Of a stretch of DNA of 5,209 nt, positions 1-5,209 are shown in pieces. Position numbers and translations under genes: made by a program. Numbering within the stretch: position 1 is the first letter of the stretch; every line of letters begins with the position of its first letter. Below the pieces are notes generated by a model. That model saw nothing but the letters and a program-made list of their open reading frames with translations. It had not been told where the DNA came from and did no database searches. This stretch comes from a bacterium (GTDB lineage: Bacteria > Verrucomicrobiota > Verrucomicrobiae > Opitutales > Opitutaceae). The DNA is taken from positions 1-5,209 of the forward strand of contig JAJXYI010000081.1 of assembly GCA_021780625.1 (NCBI GenBank), given 5' to 3'.

Positions 1-1
1 C

Positions 2-3000
2 CAGGAGAAATACGAGCAGAAGCCCGCGTTCTCAAACGACCGCCGCATCTCCGGTTCGATCCGGTATGAACCGGCGCTCCTGAACCAGAATGGCTTCCAT
101 TTCGTCGCGAAGGCCGGCTTCGAGAGCGGCCGGATCGACAGCAACAATCCGCGCGAACTGCCTCCGCAGGACCAGATCACTCCGTTCTTCGGCAGCGGCG
201 CCGCGGGCACCAACCAGGCCACCTACAACGGCTGGCAGCTGTGGGACAACCAGACGGGTCGCATCGGCAGCGGCGTGGCCCGCCCGACGAACTACGCGAA
301 CGCCAGCTCCATGCCGATTCCGTACTCGTCGCCGTGGATTGAGAATTCCAGCTTCGGCAACACCAACGCCAACAATCCGGTCGCCTTCTTCGGCAACGGC
401 GGCGGCGCGCAGACTGCCTACTGGGTCACCTCCGCCACGCAGCAGTACCAGGGAAATCACCAGATCGGCTACGTCACGGCTCCCGGCTCCTGGGCCAGCA
501 TCGCTCCCACCTCGATCTGGGCGGTCAATTCAGGCCTCCCGTACTCCAGCGCGGGCATCTTCAAGAACAACGTGCTCACCGATCCGTCGATCTTCAACTT
601 CTACAAGAAGCTGATCGACGGCGACACGAAGCACGAGATGCAGCAGTTCCACCGCGAGACCTTCAACGTGGCGGAAACCGCCCTCAACGACCAGGTCGGT
701 ATTTCCTTCGATTACAACAAGGAGTACTACAAGTACACGCACACCGCCCTCCTGGGTGGCAACGTCGCTCTCTTCATCGACCCGATGTCCGTTTACAACA
801 ACGGCACCTCCGATGCGGGGCTGACGGGGGTTCCGTATTCCGACGGCACGCCGAATCCGAACGTGGGACGCCCATTCGTCTCCACCACCGGCGGCAGCAA
901 CTACTCCAATGCCACGACCAGCGAGGACAAGCGCGTCACCGCCTATGTCACCCGGGACTTCAACAAGGATCTGCCGGGCTGGCTGGGCCGTATCGTTGGC
1001 AAACATACGGTGACTGGACTCTGGGCCGACTCGACCCAAACGACTGATTCACGCGGCTGGGACAGCTACGGCTACCTCGACCAGAACGCCTATAATCTGC
1101 AGGATCCGCACCTCAACCCGGCGACCGTGAACTTCACGACCGTCGAGCCCGCAATGGTCATGTACCTCGGGCCTTCGCTTCTCGGCAAGTCGGCGTCCGG
1201 TGCCAATATCCCGGTGATCTCGGGGACCCCGGCGATCACCAACGGCCTGGTCACCTACTTCAACGACACGTGGAACGCCCCCGGCGTCGATCCGACGGCT
1301 CCCTGGACGAACAACGCCTATACGACCGATCCGTCGAAGTTGGCTCCCGGATACCCGGTCGGCAACAACCCGCTCCCGTCGAGTTTCACGCAGGCGAACA
1401 ATCCCGCCAACTACGTCGGCTGGACCACCCAGCAGCTCAACATCACCCAGGCGAACTCGGCTGCGAATCGCGACCTGCTCGCGACCAGCGCTGCGCTGAA
1501 CCGGGCCGAAACGACCTCCAAGGCACTCATCTGGCAGGGCAAGATGCTCGACGACAGCATCGTCGCCACCTTCGGCTGGCGCAAGGACACCGCCAGGGCC
1601 TACGGCGTCTCCCGCAATATCGGTGACGCGGCGGATCCCCAGAGCATCGACTTCAGCAACTACGGCCTTCCCAGCGGCCCGAATGGCGTCATCAGCGTCA
1701 CCTCCCGCTCCGAGAGCTTCGTGGTGCATCTGATGGACCTGCCCGGAGTCAAGGACCTGACCAAGAGCCTGCCGTTTGACGTCAGCCTCACCTACAACCA
1801 GTCGACGAACTTCCAGCCGCTCGCGGGCCGCGTCGACGTGTACGGCGCGCAGATCGCCCCGCCGTCCGGCAAGACGATCGACCGCGGCATCGTGATCTCG
1901 ACTCGCGACGGCAAATACTCGCTCAAGATCAACCGCTACGTCACCTCCGAGCGAAACATCACCACGAACGCGGGCTCCTTCGCGAACGACTTCAACTGGT
2001 GGATGGGCAGCCTCGTGAACTTCACGAACATGTTCGATCCTGCCATCCAGGGCGGCCCGGTTTGGGGTCCCCTCAAGGGCGGCAGCAACATCGAGCAGTA
2101 CACCTTCAGCGACGACGTGTCGGTGCAGTCGGCGGCGCTCAAGGCGCAGCAGACCGCGGCCCTCGCCGGAGTGCGCGCCTTTGAGAACTCGGTCGACCCG
2201 CGGTTCTGGAAGGCCTGGGGATTCAACAGCCTCGCGTACATCCAGTCGAACCAGACCGGCAATCCGTACGTGATTGCAAACTCGATACCGAATGGCTTCA
2301 CGATCACCGAGGACGGCGTCTCCAAGGGCGTCGAAGTCGAACTGAACGCCAATCCGTTCCCGAACTGGCGCATCACCTTCAACGCCAGCAAGGAGGACGC
2401 GGTCCGCAGCAATATCGGCGGTACGGCCCTCAACGGCCTGATGAACCAGGTCGCCACCATGGTCAACGGAGACGGTGGTCTGATGCACTTCTGGTGGGGC
2501 ACGTCCGACGTTCCGAACGACCGGTTGGTTTATTACACCGGCGTCGGAGCCCCGGGCTCCGTCGGAGCCGACTGGGCCAACCTCAAGCTGGTCGAAGGCG
2601 CAGCCGCTCCTGAAATTCGCACCTGGCACTACAACCTCATCACCAACTACGAATTCACCCATCGGTTCCTGAAGGGCTTCAATGTCGGCGGTGGCGTGCG
2701 GTACCAGAGCGGCGACACCATCGGTTACCCGCCGCTCGGCGATCCGTCCCAGCCTGCGACCCTCGCGTTCGACCTCGCGCATCCCTACAAGGGACCCTCC
2801 GAGACGAACCTCGACCTCTGGGTCGGCTACCATCGGAAGATCTGGCGGAACATCGACTGGCACATCCAGTTGAACATCGCGAACCTGGGCAAGCACGACT
2901 ACCTGATCCCGATCACGGTCCAGGGACCGATCGCCGGGCAGGCCGCCGGAACGCCGGCCGGGTATCGCATCGGGCCGACGCAGACCTTCCAGCTCACCAG

Positions 3001-3016
3001 CCGGTTCACGTTCTGA
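2..3016 (+). CDS. TonB-dependent outer-membrane receptor, C-terminal part (5' end cut by window)
   Basis: The frame is open from base 2, the first full codon, to the TGA at 3014-3016, giving 1,004 visible residues. The start, signal peptide, TonB box and plug lie outside the window; what is seen looks like the beta-barrel. It has the expected pattern of alternating amphipathic strands and long Asn/Gly/Thr/Tyr-rich surface loops. Landmarks are RELPPQDQITPFF (residues 51-63), a middle section with NFQPLAGRVDVYG and APPSGKT (about 600-630), a strand pair around GVEVELNANPFPNWRITF (about 776-793), the near-terminal LNIANLGKHDYLIPI, and the final strand TFQLTSRFTF. The terminal Phe is the usual BAM insertion signal. 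These phrases resemble Verrucomicrobiota/Opitutaceae receptors. The family performs TonB/proton-motive-force driven import through the outer membrane. The ligand cannot be read from sequence; the sugar genes downstream suggest a saccharide, by inference. No frameshift or internal stop is seen. Confidence 0.9.
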   Translation, partial: QEKYEQKPAFSNDRRISGSIRYEPALLNQNGFHFVAKAGFESGRIDSNNPRELPPQDQITPFFGSGAAGTNQATYNGWQLWDNQTGRIGSGVARPTNYANASSMPIPYSSPWIENSSFGNTNANNPVAFFGNGGGAQTAYWVTSATQQYQGNHQIGYVTAPGSWASIAPTSIWAVNSGLPYSSAGIFKNNVLTDPSIFNFYKKLIDGDTKHEMQQFHRETFNVAETALNDQVGISFDYNKEYYKYTHTALLGGNVALFIDPMSVYNNGTSDAGLTGVPYSDGTPNPNVGRPFVSTTGGSNYSNATTSEDKRVTAYVTRDFNKDLPGWLGRIVGKHTVTGLWADSTQTTDSRGWDSYGYLDQNAYNLQDPHLNPATVNFTTVEPAMVMYLGPSLLGKSASGANIPVISGTPAITNGLVTYFNDTWNAPGVDPTAPWTNNAYTTDPSKLAPGYPVGNNPLPSSFTQANNPANYVGWTTQQLNITQANSAANRDLLATSAALNRAETTSKALIWQGKMLDDSIVATFGWRKDTARAYGVSRNIGDAADPQSIDFSNYGLPSGPNGVISVTSRSESFVVHLMDLPGVKDLTKSLPFDVSLTYNQSTNFQPLAGRVDVYGAQIAPPSGKTIDRGIVISTRDGKYSLKINRYVTSERNITTNAGSFANDFNWWMGSLVNFTNMFDPAIQGGPVWGPLKGGSNIEQYTFSDDVSVQSAALKAQQTAALAGVRAFENSVDPRFWKAWGFNSLAYIQSNQTGNPYVIANSIPNGFTITEDGVSKGVEVELNANPFPNWRITFNASKEDAVRSNIGGTALNGLMNQVATMVNGDGGLMHFWWGTSDVPNDRLVYYTGVGAPGSVGADWANLKLVEGAAAPEIRTWHYNLITNYEFTHRFLKGFNVGGGVRYQSGDTIGYPPLGDPSQPATLAFDLAHPYKGPSETNLDLWVGYHRKIWRNIDWHIQLNIANLGKHDYLIPITVQGPIAGQAAGTPAGYRIGPTQTFQLTSRFTF

Positions 3017-3071
3017 TTCCTCAGGGTGCCCGTTCCAGGTCGGGCCGGACCCCTCACGACGGGGAAACCTG

Positions 3072-3084
3072 GATACACAGTATC
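3072..3084. repeat. short inverted repeat GATAC-ACA-GTATC
   Basis: This is a perfect 5-bp inverted repeat with a 3-base spacer, ending one base before the 12-bp hairpin. It is AT-richer than its surroundings. It could be a weak third stem of the terminator region, a small protein-binding site, or chance. It lies far upstream of the next ATG (about 118 bases) and before the terminator, which argues against an operator for the downstream gene. Confidence 0.3.
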
Positions 3085-3085
3085 G

Positions 3086-3115
3086 CCGTCGGGCGCCTTG
3101 GGGGGCGCCCGACGG
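3086..3115 (+). terminator. perfect 12-bp GC hairpin after the receptor gene
   Basis: The left arm CCGTCGGGCGCC (3086-3097) is the exact reverse complement of the right arm GGCGCCCGACGG (3104-3115), with loop TTGGGG. The stem is long and very stable. Only a poor T-tract follows (TTCCTGCTCT), so on its own it would be a weak intrinsic terminator. It begins 69 bases after the receptor stop. It may instead stabilise the 3' end of the receptor mRNA against exonucleases, or act together with the next hairpin. The symmetry is seen directly; the role is inferred. Confidence 0.6.
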
Positions 3116-3126
3116 TTCCTGCTCTC

Positions 3127-3160
3127 GGGTCCGCCCGTGTCTGGACGGACCCGTTTTTTC
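3127..3160 (+). terminator. intrinsic (Rho-independent) terminator of the receptor transcript
   Basis: GGGTCCG (3127-3133) pairs with CGGACCC (3146-3152), leaving a 12-base loop in which CCGT/ACGG could form an alternative inner pairing. The stem is followed by GTTTTTTC (3153-3160), with six consecutive T. A GC stem followed by a T-run is the classical intrinsic terminator form, oriented to stop transcription from the receptor gene. It implies that the mutase and transporter genes have their own promoter or depend on read-through. Confidence 0.75.
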
Positions 3161-3201
3161 AAAAACCGATTGATCGCAAAATCACGTCGACCGCTTCCAT
3201 C

Positions 3202-4041
3202 ATGTCGTTGGCCTGTGGACACAATTCAGAGGGCGCAGCCGGTTCCTCCGGTGCGAGGTCGGAAACGCTGGCGTTCGAGGCCGTGGTTTTCGACATGGAC
3301 GGCGTGCTGACCCAGACCGCGACGGTGCACGCCGAGGCCTGGAAGCAGCTGTTCGACGAATACCTCGCCGCCCGCGCGGCGCGCTACGGCGAGACGTTCC
3401 GCGAATTCACGCACGAGGGCGACTACCGCACCTACGTGGACGGGCGTCCGCGTTACCGGGGAGTGGAGGCTTTCCTGCGCTCCAGGGGCATCACCCTCCC
3501 GTACGGCGCCGCTTCGGACGAGCCTGGCGCGCAGACGATCTGCGGCCTGGGCAACCGCAAGAACGAGCTTTTCAACCGCATCCTCCGCGAGCGCGGGGTG
3601 CGTGTCTACGATTCGACCGTGGCGCTGATCATCGCGCTCCGCCGACGTGGCGTGCGCGTGGGGCTCGCGACCTCCAGCCGCAACGCGGGCGACATCCTCG
3701 AATTGACCGGCACGCGTTTCCTCTTTGGCGCGGTCGTCGACGGACTGGTCTCCGAACAGCTCGGGCTCCGCGGAAAACCCGAGCCCGACATTTTCCACGA
3801 AGCCTGTGCGGGCCTGCGTGTCCACCCCTCGCGGGCGGTCGTCGTCGAGGACGCTGCCTCCGGCGTCGAGGCGGGATCCCGCGGCGGCTTCGCCCTTACC
3901 CTTGGTGTTGCCCGTGAGGACAACGCCGCCGAGCTGCTCGCCCGGGGTGCCGACGTCGCCGTCGACGACCTCGCGCGGCTCGACGTCGACGGCATCAACA
4001 ACCTCGTTCTGAAACGGAAAGCGGGGTTTGAAGCCGGCTGA
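3202..4041 (+). CDS. beta-phosphoglucomutase-family HAD hydrolase
   Basis: This encodes 279 residues if started at the ATG at 3202. The family interconverts beta-D-glucose 1-phosphate and glucose 6-phosphate in the cytoplasm through beta-glucose 1,6-bisphosphate, linking phosphorolysis of disaccharides to glycolysis. HAD motif I is FDMDGVLTQTATVHAEAW: D31 is the expected nucleophile, D33 the acid/base, and T39, H43 and W47 match the substrate and hinge residues of Lactococcus lactis PgmB (T16, H20, W24). A helical cap follows (about 48-125), with DGRPR (80-84) and GLGNRKN (115-121). Motif II is ATSSRN (156-161), motif III is K192 in GKPEPDIF, and motif IV is VVEDAASG with E216 and D217. All catalytic residues are present. 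The DGRPR and GLGNRKN cap motifs recall mutases encoded beside or fused to GH65 phosphorylases. No Shine-Dalgarno precedes 3202, and the first 22 residues are non-conserved, so the true start may be downstream. The specific sugar phosphate is inferred from the family. Confidence 0.9.
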   Translation: MSLACGHNSEGAAGSSGARSETLAFEAVVFDMDGVLTQTATVHAEAWKQLFDEYLAARAARYGETFREFTHEGDYRTYVDGRPRYRGVEAFLRSRGITLPYGAASDEPGAQTICGLGNRKNELFNRILRERGVRVYDSTVALIIALRRRGVRVGLATSSRNAGDILELTGTRFLFGAVVDGLVSEQLGLRGKPEPDIFHEACAGLRVHPSRAVVVEDAASGVEAGSRGGFALTLGVAREDNAAELLARGADVAVDDLARLDVDGINNLVLKRKAGFEAG

Positions 4042-4067
4042 CTCCCCCGGCAGCTTGTCGTCGCACC

Positions 4068-5209
4068 ATGAAAAGGAAACCCCTCCTCAACTTCTGGCAG
4101 CTCTGGAACATGAGCTTCGGCTACGTCGGCATTCAGTTCGGCTTTGCCCTGCAGAATGCCAATGTCAGCCGCATCTTCGAGACGCTCGGCGCCAAGGTCG
4201 ACCAGATCCCCATCCTCTGGATCGCGGGCCCCGTGTCGGGCCTAGTCGTGCAGCCGATCATCGGCTACATGAGCGACAAGACCTGGAACCGGCTCGGACG
4301 GCGCAAGCCGTATTTCCTCGTCGGCGCGCTCCTCGCATCGACCGCGCTCCTGGTCATGCCCAACTCGCCCGCGCTGTGGTTCGCGGCGGGCATGCTGTGG
4401 ATCATGGATACGTCCATCAACGTCACCATGGAGCCCATGCGCGCCTTCGTCGGCGACATGCTCCCCGACGAGCAGCGCACGATGGGCTTCGCGATGCAGA
4501 CCTTCTTCATCGGGGCCAGCTCCGTGGTGGGTTCGATCCTGCCCTGGCTGCTCACGAACGTGTTTCACATCGCGAACACGGCGCCTGAGGGACAGCTGCC
4601 GCCCTCGGTGAAGTGGTCGTTCCTCCTTGGGGGCGTGGTCTATCTGCTCGCCGTGCTGTGGACCATCTTCTCGGTGCGCGAGTATTCGCCCGAGGAGCAG
4701 GCCAGCTTCCACGCGACGCCCTCGCAGGAGGCCGAATCCGGCGAGCCCGAGCTGACGCTCGACGTGCGGCGCTACCTCGTCTTCGGCTCCGTGCTGGTGG
4801 TGGCGGGTCTTCTCGCCAGCGCCGCGATCGGCGGTTTCGGCTGGGACAAGCCGCTCTACATCCTCTCCGGCGGTTTTGGCTTTTACGGTCTGCTGCAGAT
4901 CGTGGCCGCCCTGCGCTACTCGGCGGGCCGCAAACGCGGGCTGGTCGAACTCGTGTACGACATCAACAACATGCCCGGCCCCATGCGCCAGCTGGCCCTG
5001 GCGCAGATGTTCACCTGGTTCGCGCTGTTTGCCTTCTTCATCTACTCGACCGAGGCCGTCACGAGCTTCCACTATGGAAGCAGCGATCCCACCAGCGCGG
5101 CCTACAACGCCGGCGCGAACTGGGTGGGCGTCATGATGGCCGTGTACAACGGCGTCGCCGCCCTCGTCGCCTTCATGCTGCCGGCGCTGGCGCGGGTCAC
5201 GAGCCGAGT
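4068..5209 (+). CDS. MFS sugar:cation symporter, GPH/SLC45-like, N-terminal part (3' end cut by window)
   Basis: The frame is open from the ATG at 4068 to the right edge, giving 380 codons plus two bases with no stop. The start MKRKPLLNFWQLWNMSFGYV fits the family: a short basic N-terminus before helix 1 (about 11-30). Helix 2 (about 47-67) carries GLVVQPIIGYMSD, and the loop after it has the MFS signature GYMSDKTWNRLGRRKP (66-81). The region DTSINVTMEPMRAFVGDMLP (114-133) and QMFTWFALFAFFIYSTEAV (313-331) resemble proton-coupled sucrose/maltose carriers of the GPH/SLC45 group. Helices 3-6 fall near 80-98, 101-121, 140-166 and 183-202. Two more hydrophobic stretches (about 235-257 and 262-283) precede the usual helix 7. 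The protein should sit in the inner membrane and import a di- or oligosaccharide. It lies 26 bases after the mutase, so co-transcription is likely. No Shine-Dalgarno is visible before the ATG. The exact substrate cannot be determined. Confidence 0.88.
   Translation, partial: MKRKPLLNFWQLWNMSFGYVGIQFGFALQNANVSRIFETLGAKVDQIPILWIAGPVSGLVVQPIIGYMSDKTWNRLGRRKPYFLVGALLASTALLVMPNSPALWFAAGMLWIMDTSINVTMEPMRAFVGDMLPDEQRTMGFAMQTFFIGASSVVGSILPWLLTNVFHIANTAPEGQLPPSVKWSFLLGGVVYLLAVLWTIFSVREYSPEEQASFHATPSQEAESGEPELTLDVRRYLVFGSVLVVAGLLASAAIGGFGWDKPLYILSGGFGFYGLLQIVAALRYSAGRKRGLVELVYDINNMPGPMRQLALAQMFTWFALFAFFIYSTEAVTSFHYGSSDPTSAAYNAGANWVGVMMAVYNGVAALVAFMLPALARVTSR

Larger units (their letters stand above)
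3017..3201. other. intergenic region with stacked dyad symmetries
   Basis: These 185 bases separate the receptor stop from the first ATG of the next gene. The first part holds a weak nested fold: CCAGGT (3035-3040) can pair with ACCTGG (3067-3072) around CCCC/GGGG (3050-3053 with 3061-3064). It is followed by a small inverted repeat and two GC-rich hairpins, listed separately. Only 41 bases lie between the T-run and the ATG. I found no convincing sigma-70 promoter there: TTGATC at 3170-3175 is a fair -35, but no good -10 follows at normal spacing. I see no tRNA, small RNA gene or further coding sequence. Confidence 0.7.

Noticed and set aside
2543..2569. A GGAGCC-GGCTCC-GGAGCC arrangement in the receptor gene that could form two alternative hairpins
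   Set aside because: The encoded residues GVGAPGSVGA use GC-rich Gly/Ala/Ser codons that explain the repeat; nothing nearby suggests a regulatory role within the coding region.
1049..2896. A 615-codon open frame on the minus strand, opposite the receptor
   Set aside because: It lies wholly opposite a convincing receptor gene. Its translation is Arg/Val/Asp/Gly-rich with no recognisable domain, as expected from codon bias in GC-rich DNA.
3170..3200. A sigma-70 promoter with TTGATC as -35
   Set aside because: The best -10 candidate, TTCCAT at 3195-3200, matches the consensus poorly, has a 19-base spacer and sits directly against the ATG.
3202..3216. The mutase N-terminus MSLAC read as a lipoprotein lipobox
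   Set aside because: There is no basic n-region or hydrophobic stretch before the Cys, and the protein is a cytoplasmic enzyme family.
3955..3995. Repeated GTCGAC-like palindromes near the end of the mutase gene
   Set aside because: They result from Val-Asp and Leu-Asp codons (VAVDDLARLDVDG) in GC-rich DNA.
4242..5072. A 276-codon open frame on the minus strand, opposite the transporter
   Set aside because: The plus-strand frame has clear MFS motifs and hydrophobic helices. The antisense translation is His/Arg/Glu/Gly-rich with no domain, so it is a shadow.

Overview
The window is GC-rich bacterial DNA with three protein-coding genes, all on the plus strand. In order they are the C-terminal part of a TonB-dependent outer-membrane receptor (cut by the left edge), a complete beta-phosphoglucomutase-type HAD phosphatase, and the N-terminal part of an MFS sugar transporter (cut by the right edge). 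The outer-membrane receptor means a diderm host. The receptor's barrel phrases (RELPPQDQITPFF early, NFQPLAGRVDVYG and APPSGKT in the middle, TFQLTSRFTF at the end) resemble the large TonB receptors common in Verrucomicrobiota, especially Opitutaceae. That placement comes from recalled family resemblance, not a search, so it is moderate in confidence.

Layout: bases 2-3016 are receptor. Bases 3017-3201 are an intergenic stretch full of dyad symmetry: a small inverted repeat (3072-3084), a perfect 12-bp GC hairpin (3086-3115), and a second hairpin followed by six T (3127-3160) that is a good intrinsic terminator. The phosphoglucomutase gene follows at 3202-4041; its exact start is uncertain. 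After a 26-base gap the transporter starts at 4068 and runs off the right edge with 380 codons visible.

The likely joint role is uptake and breakdown of a glucose-containing di- or oligosaccharide. The receptor would bring a ligand across the outer membrane, the MFS symporter would move the sugar across the inner membrane, and the mutase would convert beta-glucose 1-phosphate to glucose 6-phosphate. Beta-glucose 1-phosphate is the product of inverting GH65-type disaccharide phosphorylases, so such a phosphorylase is expected nearby, but none is visible here. The terminator suggests that the receptor is transcribed separately from the mutase-transporter pair.

I see no RNA gene, CRISPR array, insertion sequence, attachment site or phage-like gene. 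I do not see an undescribed system. The points worth a second look are modest: the start of the mutase, the stacked hairpins, an apparent extra pair of membrane segments in the transporter, and the lack of Shine-Dalgarno sequences.
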